DNA from: Hermetia illucens
Taxonomy: Eukaryota; Arthropoda; Insecta; Diptera; Stratiomyidae
DNA: 64,000 nucleotides
Direction of reading: 5' to 3'
Assembly: GCF_905115235.1 (NCBI RefSeq)
Contig: NC_051851.1
Coordinates: 131,514,725 to 131,578,724 of the forward strand
The notes beneath the pieces were generated by a model. That model was given only the letters and a program-made list of their open reading frames with translations. It made no database searches and was not told the origin of the DNA. Position numbers and translations under genes: made by a program. Of this stretch, positions 12,662 through 24,490 are shown piece after piece (the stretch's first letter is position 1; each line of letters begins with the position of its first letter).

Positions 12662-13916
12662 ATGTCAGATAAAGTACAGGTCCCAAAAAAAGTTGTTAGT
12701 AGCGATGCTTTCAAGTTTCAGTTTAAATTTTGGCGAATTCTGGGTGTCTATCCCGCGAATGGTTGCAGGTTTTTATACATTTTGATAATAACCCTAAGTA
12801 CGAGCGTGCCAGTTGGTATGACGGTTTACCTATTCTACGTGGACCAGTTAAAAGATATCCTCTCGAATCTGGCAGTGAATATTACTCCGATAGCAATAAA
12901 TGTGAAATTCGCGAATATTTTGTTTCGACGAAAGATAATCCTGGACGTCACTCCTTGGGTTCAACAATTAGATACTCGCGCAACTTCTGCGCAGGAACAA
13001 AAGTGTCTCCGTTGGGGAGTTCAAACAGCACACAAAATGTTTTATTTGACGTGTGGCATGTACATCGTGGCAGTTGTTTTAGGCGAACTCGGGGCTCTCC
13101 TATCACATGAAAAGAAAATGATGCTTCCCGCCTGGTATCCTTTTGATTGGCAGCACTCTACCTGGAAATATTTTATTGTCCACCTGCACCAAAGTGTAGC
13201 TCTCATATTATATGTATTGCAGAATGTTTCCAATGATACTTTTCCTGCCATTTACATGCTTGTACTCAAAAGTCATGTGAAAACTCTTAACATTCGTATC
13301 AGGAGGTTGGGCCTGGACACAACTGAGTCCTCACAAGTCACCTGTGCAGAATTGATTCAGTGTATTCAGGACCAACAAATGCTAGTGGAGTAAGTTGGTT
13401 TTTTCAAATGAATATCCATGACAGAATCGAGACTAAATAATGAATATTTAGGTATTTCCACACGGTCCGCAAAGCCACTTCAGCTGCAATTTTCCTTCAG
13501 TTTTTCGTCACTGGGATGGAAGCATGCATCATTGCTGTTTGTGTATTTTTTGTCGAAAATAACTTATTTGAAACAATATTTTTCGCAGAATACTTTTTAT
13601 GCGTAATCCTAGAAATATTCCTTTACTGTTATTTTGGAGAGCAACTTGCGAGCGAAAGCGATCGGATGACTGAAGCTATTTATTCATGCAATTGGATGGG
13701 ACAGGACAGAAGGTTCAAACAGAATTTGATAATATTCATGCAATCAACTCAAACAAATATGACCATCATTGCTGGTGGAATTTTCAAAGTGAATTTGTCA
13801 ACCTTTGTCACGGTGAGCAATTTGTAAAACATTTAAATAGAAATCGCTGAATCTTTTCCTTTTAGGTTCTGAAAAGCCCATATTCGCTGTTCGCAGTATT
13901 GACGAGTAGGACGTGA
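12662..13916 (+). CDS. Odorant receptor-like gene 1 (7tm_6), three exons
   Basis: Predicted 379-residue insect odorant receptor. Such receptors are ligand-gated channel subunits that work with Orco in olfactory neuron dendrites. Exons: 12662-13389, 13452-13812, 13866-13916. Introns are 62 and 53 bp with GT-AG ends, phase 2 and phase 0. Hydrophobic segments lie near residues 36-60, 66-89, 126-147, 171-202, 254-278, 284-304 and 346-376. Family hallmarks: AWYPFDWQHSTWKY (157-170), NDTFPAIYMLVL (191-202), LIQCIQDQQMLVEY (231-244), AIYSCNWMGQD (318-328) and the C-terminal VLKSPYSLFAVL, matching the SYSxFxxL end of 7tm_6 proteins. The ATG chosen aligns with the start in the other three copies. The C-terminus is slightly divergent: KSPYS and LTSRT, against KSSYS/KQSYS and LM(S/T)MT elsewhere. 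No break is seen, so it looks functional. The ligand is unknown. Confidence 0.92.
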
Positions 13917-14091
13917 AATGTAGTTACATTTTCGCGGATATATATTTCTCCTCCCAAATTTTTGATAATCATTTCATAATATTTAAAAAATAGATAATCA
14001 AGCTTGTTACTACCGGTTGAAGCGTACTTGTGAAATGCGTTTATGCTATCATAGATAAATGAATGAATGAATGCATTCTTGAAAAAAAAAA

Positions 14092-14097
14092 AATAAA
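14092..14097 (+). terminator. Poly(A) signal of receptor gene 1
   Basis: AATAAA lies 176 bp after the stop codon of receptor gene 1. The Gypsy element begins 12 bp further on, so cleavage would fall at or within the left LTR junction. Confidence 0.5.
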
Positions 14098-14109
14098 GCC
14101 AAATAATAT

Positions 14110-14461
14110 TGTGGCGCGGCAGGATCTGCGGCATTCGAAATTTATTTCGAATGTTGCGGATGCGGACGGGTAGATGGCGAACTCTCCACTCAGTCATTTT
14201 CTTAACGCACCAGGGGAGTGGAGAATTAGCGGTGAAAAATGCCGTTGGTTGGGACAGTAAGGACCGCATGGAAATAAGTCGGTCTCTTCTGTATCCAACC
14301 GCGGCGCTGAACACATCGGCATTAGATCGCTCGTGACTGAACAAACTTATTAGGTCGCGTTTAATTCACCAGTGATTAAGAATTCATCTTTTTGCTTCGG
14401 ATTTTATCATATCTCCATTAACTGAGATATAATCTAAATAAAATAATAAAGTGACCGAACA
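14110..14461 (+). repeat. Left LTR of the Gypsy element
   Basis: 352 bp, starting TGTGG and ending AACA (TG...CA). The copy at 19121-19472 is about 98.6 percent identical. An aataaa-rich stretch near the end may serve as its poly(A) signal. Confidence 0.92.
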
Positions 14462-14462
14462 G

Positions 14463-14475
14463 TGGTGACCCCGAT
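14463..14475 (+). other. Primer-binding site
   Basis: tggtgaccccgat begins one base after the left LTR. It ends in the complement of a CCA tail and fits a tRNA-Trp primer, as reported for CsRn1-type elements. The tRNA match is from memory of the family, not computed. Confidence 0.6.
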
Positions 14476-15260
14476 AAAAAAGAAGAGGGAAAGGATCGCA
14501 GTGTTTTCCCCAGCTCAGGCATTCCTCCACTCATTTTGCTGCGCCGCACTTGCTACCAAACACACTTTTCCACGAATTTCGATTCTACGGTTCAGTCTAT
14601 TGTCCACACGAGAACGTTATAAAACCACCATCGAAATTCACTGAATCGCTCGTTCTTCGCAAAATCTCGGTCTACAGTCCGGTGCGCGTAGCACATTCAT
14701 CGAACGTCTGGGATTGCAGAGCCACGCAGCAGGGACAGGAGTAGTCGCGGCAACGATCAACAACAGCAGCAAACGGCCGTCCCCAGCACCGCCAACGCCG
14801 CAGCTACAGCCCGACGAATTCGAACCAGCGCCGCCGTCGAGGAGGACCCCAGCTCGGCTTAAAAGCAGCGAAAATCTCAGGCTTCATATTTTATCTACGG
14901 AAGGAACTAGTTTAAGTGAAATTATTATTATCTCATCTCTGTAATCATTTTATATCCGTATCAAATTCAATTGTTTGCATTAGTTGTGCACTATTCGCAC
15001 TAATTGTTATATTAAAAGTTAAAAAGTGATAATAAAATTAAAGCCGCTGCAAGAGACGGCGTTGAGGTGTTTCGCATCGCGAGTTCTCCGTTTCCTTGGT
15101 GTTTTTGGTCTGCGCTGGAGAGCGTCCGCTTCGGTCGTCGTTTTTCTCGGTTCGTGCGTGCATTTGTGGGTGCGGCCTGCCGTGTCGGTGTAAATTTCAC
15201 CGCGTTTCAGTATAAACTCACCGCGTCTGCATCACAAACTCGTACTTTTTGGTAAGAAAA

Positions 15261-16058
15261 ATGTCGTTTGACAATAAAGACGCGGCAGGCCCATCGGACC
15301 CACAAGTGACCGCCCTCGCCGTACGCGTTCCTCCGTTTTGGCGGCGGAACCCCGAACTGTGGTTCGTGCATTTGGAAGCGCAATTCCAAATGTCCGGCAT
15401 CACATCGGACGCGACCCGCTTCAACTACGCGGTGGTCGGCCTGGACGAAGAGTCCATACTTCTGGTGTCCGACGTAGTGAAGTCGGCATCGTACTCGCAG
15501 CTCAAGAGCGAGTTGATCAGGCGCCTGTCGACAAGCGAGTCGGCAAAATTAGACCACTTGCTGGCGGGTTTAACGTTGGGTGATCGAACTCCCAGCCAAT
15601 TGCTTCGTGAAATGAGGCAATTGGGTGGGAGCAAGATCGGCGACGATCTGATCAAGTCGCTCTGGCTGCGTCGGCTCCCGGAGGGCACCCAGGCGATCCT
15701 AGCCTGCGTCTCCGGTTCCTTGGAGGAACTAGCAGCGACGGCCCACCAGGTACAGGAGGTGTACGTTCGCCCAACCATAGCGGCCGTTCAACCACCGTCG
15801 GATGAGGTGAGCGACTTACGGCGCGAGATCGCGGCTTTAACTGCCAGCGTGGCCGAGATGCGGGCGACGTTGGACGCTCAGCGTTCGAGTGCCAGGTCGC
15901 GAGCTCGCTCACGGTCTGCCACACGAAAAGGGCGTTCGGGTAGCACGTCGTCAAGACAGCCTGCGGACCGAGGTATTTGCTGGTATCATCGTAACTTCGG
16001 AGATAAAGCGACAAGATGTACGCTACCTTGCAAATTCGCGCCTACCGCAAAAAACTAG
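15261..16058 (+). CDS. gag of the Gypsy element
   Basis: Capsid/nucleocapsid gene of the LTR element. The start ATG is at 15261. The first half holds the retrotransposon gag (UBN2-like) region with WFVHLEAQF near the start. An arginine/serine-rich linker follows, then the C-terminal [14 protein letters not shown]-x3-C knuckle variant typical of the CsRn1 group. Fossil gene of a mobile element, not a host gene. Confidence 0.8.
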   Translation: MSFDNKDAAGPSDPQVTALAVRVPPFWRRNPELWFVHLEAQFQMSGITSDATRFNYAVVGLDEESILLVSDVVKSASYSQLKSELIRRLSTSESAKLDHLLAGLTLGDRTPSQLLREMRQLGGSKIGDDLIKSLWLRRLPEGTQAILACVSGSLEELAATAHQVQEVYVRPTIAAVQPPSDEVSDLRREIAALTASVAEMRATLDAQRSSARSRARSRSATRKGRSGSTSSRQPADRGICWYHRNFGDKATRCTLPCKFAPTAKN

Positions 16059-19057
16059 GTCCGCGGGGGGTCTTGGCGACGGCCACCCAGAGCGCAGCGC
16101 CACGTCGCCTAACTATTTTCGACCCCCTCAGCAGGCGCAACTACCTCGTCGACACGGGTGCGGAGGTTTCGGTTCTTCCCGTACCCCGGCATCATCGACT
16201 ATACCCACAACCCCTCAAACTGGCGGCAGCAAATTCCTCCCGCATCAATACATACGGGTACAGGCAAGTGGACGTGAGTCTTGGCTTGCGTAGGACGTTT
16301 CCGTGGCGTTTCATCCTGGCGGATGTCAGATTCCCCATATTAGGCGCAGACTTCTTGTGTCACTATGGGTTGCTGGTGGACTTGCAAAATAAGTCCCTTA
16401 TAGACCCCACAACCAACCTAAATTCGTCGGGCCAAATGGTATCTCACGCTGACAATAACCTTTCCGTTCTTTTGGAAGACATCTCCGACTCTCGTGTTCG
16501 GACACTCCTCCAAAAGTTCAGCCAGATTACTACCGAGTGTAGTCTCTCGAAACCAGTGAAGCACAATGTGCAGCACCACATAAATACTACTGGTTCCCCG
16601 ATTTTCTCAAAGGTGCGTCCTCTACCACCCCAGAAACTGGCTATCGCGCGGAAAGAATTTGAACAACTTGTTCAACAGGGTATCTGCAGGCCCTCAAACA
16701 GCTGTTGGTCTTCCCCTTTACATATGGTCCCTAAGCCAAATGGCGAATGGCGTCCCTGTGGGGATTACAGAAGGCTAAACGCACAGACTGTTCCTGATCG
16801 ATATCCGATTCCACTCATCCACGACTTTGCGCATCACCTCGCGAATTGCCGCATCTTTTCGACCTTGGACTTAGCCAAGGCCTACCACCAAATCCCAGTA
16901 GCTCCTGAAGACATTCCAAAGACGGCAATATGCACACCCTTTGGACTCTTCGAGTTCACCCGAATGACTTTCGGATTGTGCAATGCGGCGCAAACCTTTC
17001 AAAGGTTCATCCACTCAGTCCTGCGAAACCTTGATTTCTGTTTCGTCTATTTGGATGATGTTTTGGTCGCTTCTTCCACTGAGTCTGAGCACTTAGCCCA
17101 TCTCGAGTGCATTTTTCAACGTCTCCTTGAGGCCGGTTTAGTCCTAAACGTTGAGAAATGCAAATTCCTTCAACAACAGGTGAGATTCCTCGGCCACTCC
17201 ATTTCATCTGAAGGAATACAGCCCGACCCAGACAAGGTGCAAGCAATCACAAGCTTCCCGCGTCCAAAAACAGTGAGGGAGTTGAGGAGGTTCTTGGGCA
17301 TGCTAAACTTTTACCGTCGTTTCCTGCCCAAGGCCGCCCATCACCAGTCCGTTTTGAACGCGTACTTGTCTGGCAACAAAACAAAAGAGACACGAGAGAT
17401 TGTGTGGTCTGAAGAGGCTGTCCGCGCGTTCAACAAATCCCGACAGCAACTGGCCGATGCTACACTTTTGGCATTTCCTCATCAAGATGCACCCCTAGCC
17501 GTTTTTGTTGATGCCTCTGACATCGCAGTAGGTGCTGCCCTTCACCAAAAGGTGGATCAAGTTTGGCAGCCGTTGAGCTTCTTCTCGAAACAGTTGAATC
17601 CCGCTCAACGGAACTACAGTACCTACGATCGCGAACTGCTCGCCGCGTACTTGTCCATCAAATACTTCCGTTTCTCCCTAGAAGGCAGGCCACAGTGTTC
17701 ACGGACCATAAGCCTCTCACTTATGCTTTGAAACAAAAGCCCGACAAAGCGTCCCCTCGTCAGCTTCGACACCTGAGCTTCATAAGCCAGTTCACGTCAG
17801 ACATCCAGCACGTGTCCGGGAAGGACAACATTGTTGCTGACGCTTTGTCTCGTGTCTCCGAAGTTAACATCCCCGCCTCACTCGATTTCTCGGCTATTGC
17901 CAAGGCGCAGATGGATGACGCAGCACTTCAGAGCCTCAAGTCCAACCCCAAATACAAATTTCGGGAGTTGCCCATCTTCGGCTCAAACCTCTCGCTCTGC
18001 TGCGAAGACTCGGAAAAGGGACCTCGGCCATACATTCCGGCCACATTTCGCAAGGAAGTGTTCCACGTAGTTCACGACTTGGCGCACCCCGGCATCAGGA
18101 CAACAAACCGGTTAGTCACCGGAAAATACTTCTGGCCCTCCATGAACAAGGATCTTCAATTCCTGGGCCAGAGAGTGCATCGCATGCCAGAAGTGTAAAG
18201 TCTCCAGGCATGTAAGAAAAGAGGTGGGCTCATTCCCCCGCACTACCAAGCGTTTCCACACCATACACCTCGACATAATAGGGCCTTTGCGAGACTCGCA
18301 CGGTTACAAGTATTGCCTCACAATCATCGACAGGTTCACGCGGTGGCCTGAGGCAATACCTCTGAAAGACATTACGGCGCAATCTTGCGCCGAAGCCCTC
18401 TGCCGAGAGTGGATACCTCGCTTTGGCGTCCCTGCAATGGTCATCACTGACCAGGGAATGCAATTTGAGTCCACCCTTTTCTCCGAGTTAGGCAAACTCC
18501 TGGGTTTTAAACGCCAGCGGACTACTGCATACCACCCGCAATCCAATGGGATGCTAGAACGTTGGCAGCGGACGCTGAAAGCCGCCATTATGGCACGCGA
18601 CGACCCGTCCTGGACTCAAGTCTTGCCTCTCGTCCTACTCGGCCTTCGTACAACCCGCCGAGAGGAATTTGCTGCCAGCCCCGCGGAGCTGGTATACGGG
18701 GAGAACCCAAGACTCCCAAGCGATCCGGTCTTCGACAAGAGATCGGGTCTCACGGAGTCGGGGTTGGTGCGTCTGCTGAGGGACAATCTCCAACGCATCA
18801 AAGCGCCACCACCCACTCGACACTCGTCCATACCTGCTTGTTCGCCCAAGGAACTGGACACATGCACGCACGTGCTGATCAGGACGGATGTCGTCCGGAA
18901 GCCGCTGCAGCCTCCATATGAGGGCCCGTACCGCGTTCTCGAGAGGGGAGAGCATTTCTTCCAGCTCGAGATCGGTGGTCACAAAAAGGCGGTCTCTTTG
19001 TCCAGGCTGAAACCCGTGTGCGCCCCGAAGCAGCGTCGTGTCCGCTTTGTGGATTAA
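16016..19057 (+). pseudogene. pol region of the Gypsy element
   Basis: Domains in order: aspartic protease ([12 protein letters not shown] near 16140), reverse transcriptase ([12 protein letters not shown] near 16870; [11 protein letters not shown] near 17040), RNase H ([15 protein letters not shown] near 17500), and integrase with its zinc-binding region (about 18060-18190) and core (LDIIGPL near 18270; ITDQGMQFES near 18450), ending near 19057. Treated as a fossil: it carries a small number of apparent breaks and is followed by a purine-rich tract just before the right LTR. Confidence 0.85.
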
Positions 19058-19120
19058 CGGCGAACGAAGTTCCGGGATCCGTCGCCGAAACCCCCTAGGT
19101 TTCGTCTGGGGGCGGAGTGA

Positions 19121-19472
19121 TGTGGTGCGGCAGGATCTGCGGCATTCGAAATTTATTTCGAATGTTGCGGATGCGGACGAGTAGATGGCGAACTCTCCAC
19201 TCAGTCATTTTCTGAACGCACCAGGGGAGTGGAGAATTAGCGGTGAAAAATGCCGTTGGTTGGGACAGTAAGGACCGCATGGAAATAAGTCGGTCTCTTC
19301 TGTATCCAACCGCGGCGCTGAACACATCGGCATTAGATCGCTCGTGACTGAACAAACTTATTAGGTCGCGTTTAATTCACCAGTGATTAAGAATTTATCT
19401 TTTTGCTTCGGTTTTTATCATATCTCCATTAACTGAGATATAATCTAAATAAAATAATAAAGTGACCGAACA
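19121..19472 (+). repeat. Right LTR of the Gypsy element
   Basis: 352-bp copy of the left LTR. It is preceded by the purine-rich tract gggggcggagtga (19108-19120) and followed by the ATAT duplication. Confidence 0.92.
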
Positions 19473-19476
19473 ATAT

Positions 19477-20039
19477 TTGCAAAAGATGTAGAGAAAATAA
19501 AATGTGTTATTGTTACGCTATTGTTTAGTAATTTTTGGTCTGCGTTTCTTACATTTCAATATGTACGTTTTTGTTAGTAATAAACGACAGTATAGTCTGC
19601 TCACATCAAACAGGAGAAAAAGCAAATAAAAGTCGTTTTTTTTTTAAATCCTCATAAAGAGTTTCAAGCTACACCCAAAGACCTACAAGTTGGGAAACTG
19701 GAACCGGTGTATTGCTTACATAAACACATTTGAGCGGACATTTGACCAATTTGTATCTAACTCGTAACGTTTATGCATTTTGTTTCTCAGAGGATTCACT
19801 TTAATATCCTTCAAAGTCTAAGAATGCACCAAATTTCCATAAAAGTAAAAAATTTAATCTATTACAACTTCATCAGTAATAATGCAATCCTCTAAAGTTG
19901 ACAGTATCATGCTTCGCAATACAGACTATATTAATTCAAAAGTTAATGATTCTGGGATCAAGTTAAGGGGGATTCCAAGGCAATTTCTAAAAGATATACT
20001 TGTGATAAATATGGCGACATGCTATTATAAACATTGCTT
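19477..20039. other. AT-rich spacer without recognised gene
   Basis: This follows the Gypsy element and precedes R-repeat sequence. No coding or repeat signature was recognised. Confidence 0.35.
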
Positions 20040-20185
20040 TAAAAGTTATCAGTTTGGGGATATGTTGAGGTCCAGATACTATATGCTTGGACCAACAATT
20101 TTTTTTTCCGATAGTTGGGTTGGGCAGTTTCTGAGAACGGGTCATTGAAATAACTGGCCCTTTTCAGACCCCCGCACTCCTATCC
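20040..20185 (+). repeat. R repeat copy 1, left part
   Basis: It matches the R repeat block gatat-gg-gag-attttgaggcctggg followed by ggttgagtagtttctgag. The copy is cut by the R1-clade LINE and resumes at 24746-24888. The target duplication actcctatcc is at 20176-20185. Confidence 0.65.
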
Positions 20186-20267
20186 AGCCTCATCAAGTGG
20201 TGCGACTGACCGTGCGGGGATAGCAACTCCATTACCTTGCAGCGCCCCTGTCCTGGAAGTAAGCTCA

Positions 20268-21515
20268 GTGAGAAACGCTAGTCCTGAGCAGATGGATTTG
20301 GACACCAATCGAGTGGAAATGCACTCGACCGTCCTCGCTAGAGCCGAAGAGGAAAGGCTCATCCGAAAGTGCGCAGCAGTGGTGAAACGTATGCGGTCGG
20401 CAACGTTCCTTCAGAGAAACGTCAGCAAAGGCGTCAAAAACGGGCTGATGGAACTGGAGGAACTACTGGACCGCATTTCCTTTTATAGACGCACGTGGAG
20501 AGCAGCGGAAGACGATTGTAGAGCAGAAACAGTCGCACTCCCCGCTGAGAATGCTGCTTGCGTCAAACGGACCGCAGATAGCCCTCTGCAAAGTGAACAG
20601 GGGAAAAAGCGGAAAGAGGACGACGTTCCTGAAGGAGACTTTATCGAAGTAGTCTCCAAGGCCCAAAAAAAGAAGGCGAAAAAGGATAAAAAGAAACAAC
20701 GGACTCCGGCGCCAGAGACACGTCTGTCCAAAAACAAGGAGGCTGCCAACCCAAAGCCAGTAGCGGAAAAAACGAGGAAACGAAGAAGGACTAGATCGTC
20801 GGCTCTGCTCATTAAGCCGACGGAAGGCAAGACATTTGCGGAAGTCCTTAGTGAAATCCGCTACAGGATGAAACCCGAGGAGAACGGAGTAGAGGTGTCT
20901 TCGATACGGAAAACGAGGAGTGGTGGAGTTCTCGTCGAACTGGGCCCAAAGACGACCGACAAGAGCACGTTCTGCGAAGCGGTCAAGGGGCTATTGGGGG
21001 AGAAGGCCCTTGTTTCCAGCCTAGAACCCATGTGCTCTCTGGAAATACGGGATCTTGACTGCCTCACAGAAAAGGTCGAAGTAGAGGAGGCGCTAAAGCG
21101 TGAATGTCCAGAGGGAACCAATGCCCGGGTAGTTATTACCTCTGTAAATGCTCGAGGCCAAAAACTTGCCGTGGTGGATGTCCCCGAGCAATATGCGAGG
21201 AAACTCCTTAACAGCGGGAGAATCAAAATCGGATGGGTAGTATGCAGGGTACGAATGCGGATAGTCCCCACCAAGTGCTACAGGTGTCTGGACTATGGAC
21301 ACACATCAGCAGCTTGCAAGGGTCCGGACAGGAGGACAGCATGCCGGAGATGCGGCCAAGCGGGTCATCAAGCGAAGACTTGCAAGGAAAGCGAGAGTTG
21401 TGTTCTCTGCAGGGATCGTGGCGCATCTGGCGAAAGCGTCGCACACACTGCGGGCTCGGGACGGTGTCCGATCTTCAGGGCGGAATTGGAGAGGGCTAGG
21501 GTGCGAACGCCATGA
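20268..21515 (+). CDS. LINE ORF1 (gag-like, CCHC knuckles)
   Basis: An RNA-binding ORF1 protein that would coat element RNA. The visible frame gives 415 codons; the first ATG is at 20292, but the true start is probably upstream and lost by truncation. A charged lysine-rich region covers residues about 110-180. An ALLIKPTEGKTFAEVLSEIR block (from about residue 180) is shared with the 41.1-42.4 kb copy. The C-terminal part holds CYRCLDYGHTSAAC and CRRCGQAGHQAKTC, then a third cysteine cluster CVLCRDRG-x-HTAGSGRC. The stop overlaps the ORF2 start as ATGA (21512-21515), suggesting coupled reinitiation as known for R1-clade elements. Confidence 0.85.
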   Translation: MRNASPEQMDLDTNRVEMHSTVLARAEEERLIRKCAAVVKRMRSATFLQRNVSKGVKNGLMELEELLDRISFYRRTWRAAEDDCRAETVALPAENAACVKRTADSPLQSEQGKKRKEDDVPEGDFIEVVSKAQKKKAKKDKKKQRTPAPETRLSKNKEAANPKPVAEKTRKRRRTRSSALLIKPTEGKTFAEVLSEIRYRMKPEENGVEVSSIRKTRSGGVLVELGPKTTDKSTFCEAVKGLLGEKALVSSLEPMCSLEIRDLDCLTEKVEVEEALKRECPEGTNARVVITSVNARGQKLAVVDVPEQYARKLLNSGRIKIGWVVCRVRMRIVPTKCYRCLDYGHTSAACKGPDRRTACRRCGQAGHQAKTCKESESCVLCRDRGASGESVAHTAGSGRCPIFRAELERARVRTP

Positions 21516-24490
21516 TCCGCATTTTGCAAATTAACATGCACCGGAGTGCAACCGCTCACCAGTTGCTAGCGCAGTTCGCTGCGGAAGTAAATGCTGATCT
21601 AGTGCTGATTAGCGAGCAATACCGAAACAAGGACCCGTCCTCATGGTATCTCGACTTATCGGGCACCGCTGCCATCTGGGTTCGGGACGACGTTCGACTT
21701 CGTGTTCTTGCCGAAGGCCGGGGGGACGGATTTGCCTGGATCCGGTGTTTAGGGATAACGTTTTTTTAGCGTTTACCTGACGCCGAATGAGTCGATTCCG
21801 GACTTTCAACGCCGGCTTGATGCTCTGGAGGACGCCGTTTCGAACACGGAGGGACGAATCCTGGTTGGCGGTGATTTTAATGCCAGGGCTCTTGAATGGG
21901 GCATGCCTCAATCAGACTCCAGAGGGAAACGGATTCTGGAAATGGCGGCGAGAACCGGGCTCGTAATTTTAAACACCGGATCCACGCCAACGTTTCGGCG
22001 CTCAGGTTGTGAAGGAAGCATTCCCGACATAACTTTTGCGTCGGAATCTCTGGCATCATCGGTGGACGGGTGGCGAGTCTTAGAAGACTTCTCAGCAAGT
22101 GATCATCAGTACATTGCGTTCGGAGTGTTTGACGCTACTTGCCGGCGAGCACCAACACGACGTTCCCCCTGCGTGTGGAATGTCGCGAAGGTGAACATCG
22201 GAAGGTTCGTCGAAGCTCTTGGAGCAGGTAGGGCCGCGCTGGGGGGCACTCCGGGGGGTGGTGGTGTCGCAGCTGACACCGTTGTAAATTCAGTGATGAA
22301 TCTGATAACGACGGCGTGTGAGGCTTCCATGTCCCGGAGAGGCCCCAGGCGCGACAAGCCTTCTATGTACTGGTGGACGGCGGAAATTGCCGACCTACGG
22401 AAGGAGTGTCATAAGCTCCGCCGTTTGGCACAACGTTTGTACGCCAACGAGGAGGCATGTGCCATAAAGGCACAATATAGATCAGCAAAAAGGAGACTCC
22501 GCAGCGCTATAAATAAAAACAAAGCTCGCGGCTGGCAAAATCTTATTAATGAGGTGAATGATGACCCGTGGGGACTTGGCTATAAGCTTGTCACTCGGAA
22601 AATCGGGGCTCTGCGGAAGCCCTGCATACTGAGCACCGACCAGATGGACCGCATTGTGCGGGCATTGTTCCCCAGACACCCTGTACGGCTTGATGTAAAC
22701 AGCGCGGAAAGCGTCGTGGATTGCCCCCTTTTCACAATGGGAGAACTCGAAGAAGCGGTTCTCACTATGAAAAACAGGAAGGCGCCAGGTCCTGATGGCA
22801 TCCCGGCGGAAGTTTACAAACTGGTGTTCCGCCAACGGCCAGAATTGCTGCTCGAAGCGTTCAACGCGTGCTTGAAGGAGGGCATTTTTCCTTCTCGCTG
22901 GAAAGTGGCTAGACTCGCGTTGATCCGTAAGGGTAAAGGAGATCCGGAGCTCCCGTCTGCATACCGACCGCTGTGTATGCTTGACACGGCCGGAAAAGTG
23001 CTCGAGAAGCTCATCAGGGGTAGACTCGCTGAAGCGATCCGTGCTGCCGGGGACTTATCCGCAAGGCAGTTCGGGTTTAGAACAGGGAAATCTACAGTGG
23101 ATGCTGTTATGGAGGTCGTAGATGCGTTTAATCGAGCCGGGGCACACAGCCGCCGGTCTCGACGGATAGTGCTCCTCATAACGCTTGACGTCAGAAATGC
23201 CTTCAATTCTGTGAGATGGACAGATATGCTGGGCACACTAGAGAACTCCTTTCACGTGCCAAGCTATCTCTTGCGGATATTGAGGGATTATCTGAAAGAC
23301 CGCTCCCTGTTCTATGAGACGCTAGAGGGCCAGAGGAGGATGGAAATCACGTCGGGAGTAGCGCAGGGATCCATCCTAGGGCCGGACCTCTGGAACGCTT
23401 CCTACGATAGTCTGCTGACACTCGATATGCCTGAAGAGTCGCGCCTGGTCGGTTATGCAGACGACGTTGCGGCACTTGTTGCCGGACGCACTGTTGAACA
23501 GGCGCAAAGCAGACTTGGCATATTGGTGCGACGGGTAAGCGGATGGATGACTGCTCACGGTTTCAACCTTGCGCTGGAAAAAACCGAAGTAGTCATCCTG
23601 ACCAGAAGAAGAATCCCGACCTTGCGTCCCATATCGATCGGCGAGTTGACTATAGAGTCAAAACCAACGGTTAAATACCTTGGTTTAATGCTCGACTCGA
23701 AGATGAGCTTCTTCGAGCAAATCAAAGCAGCCGCGGACAGAGCTGCAGCAGGAGTCGCAGCCTTGAGTCGGCTAATGGCGAATGTCGGCGGCCCTATATC
23801 AACTAGGAGACGTCTCCTCATGGGAGCAACGCAGTCCGTCCTTCTCTATGGTGCGGAGGTATGGGCTGATGCCCTTGACAAGGAGGTGCATCGTAAACGC
23901 CTCGCTCAAGTGCAGAGGCGTCTGCTTATCGCACTGTCTCCGAACCGGCTGTGATGGTGATTGCGGGAGTGATCCCCGTTGCCCTCCTTGCCAAGGAGCG
24001 CAAAGCTATCTATCGCCGTAAGGGCGAAAACTTAAGAGAAGTGGTTGCCCGTGAAGAACGTCAACGCACCCTTAACGAGTGGCAACTTTCTTGGCAAAAT
24101 GAGCCAAGGGGCAAGTGGACTGCGCGGCTCATCGACAAATTAGACCCGTGGTTGAACAGAAAGCACGGTGAGATTGATTACTTCCTTACCCAACTTCTAA
24201 GTGGGCATGGAGGTTTTCAGTCTTACCTGCACAGGGTTGGGAAGGCGCGATCTCCTGACTGTGTGTTCTGCAATAGAGTGGCGGATGACGCTGAACACAC
24301 CTTTTTCTCTTGCGAGAGGTGGGACGACCTCCGCCAGCAGCTTTATGCAGACACAGGGGAGCTCTCTCCAGACAACATTGTCAGAGAGATGCTGAAGAGC
24401 GCTGGCAGCTGGAATCGTATTGCGCATTATGTTCGGGCTCTTCTTACTACGAAGAAGATTGAACTCGACCGGCAGAGGATCGGACGGTAA
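21512..24490 (+). pseudogene. LINE ORF2 (endonuclease + reverse transcriptase), two frameshifts
   Basis: The ORF starts MIRILQINMHRSATAHQLLA, an R1-type AP endonuclease, with later ILVGGDFNARALEW and SASDHQYI. The reverse transcriptase follows: MKNRKAPGPDGIPAEVYK near 22780, SGVAQGSILGPDLWNASYD near 23360, VGYADDVAALVAGRT near 23455. It closes with CVFCNRVADDAEHTFFSC near 24265. One frameshift sits in a seven-T run at 21761-21767. A second, probably a small deletion, lies near 23925, after which reading continues in another frame to 24490. Otherwise the protein is open over about 990 codons. Confidence 0.85.

Larger units (their letters stand above)
14110..19472 (+). mobile_element. Ty3/Gypsy LTR retrotransposon, CsRn1-like, recent insertion
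   Basis: A 5.36-kb LTR element with two 352-bp LTRs and a 4-bp target duplication ATAT on both sides (14106-14109, 19473-19476). Parts in order: left LTR, tRNA primer site, gag, and pol with protease, reverse transcriptase, RNase H and integrase, then a purine tract and the right LTR. No envelope gene. The gag zinc-knuckle variant [14 protein letters not shown] and a primer site tggtgaccccgat fit the CsRn1/Kabuki group, known for tRNA-Trp priming. The LTRs differ at about five positions (about 1.4 percent), so the insertion is young. It is structurally complete end to end but appears broken, with roughly two to three interruptions in pol. Confidence 0.9.

Noticed and set aside
12730-13110. 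126-codon frame inside receptor exon 1 on the same strand
   Set aside because: Shadow of the receptor frame; the receptor frame has family motifs and matched splice sites.
13862-14344. 160-codon minus-strand open frame overlapping the end of receptor gene 1 and the left LTR
   Set aside because: It crosses the gene exon 3 and LTR sequence; the same frame recurs in the right LTR at 19095-19355 simply because the LTRs are identical.
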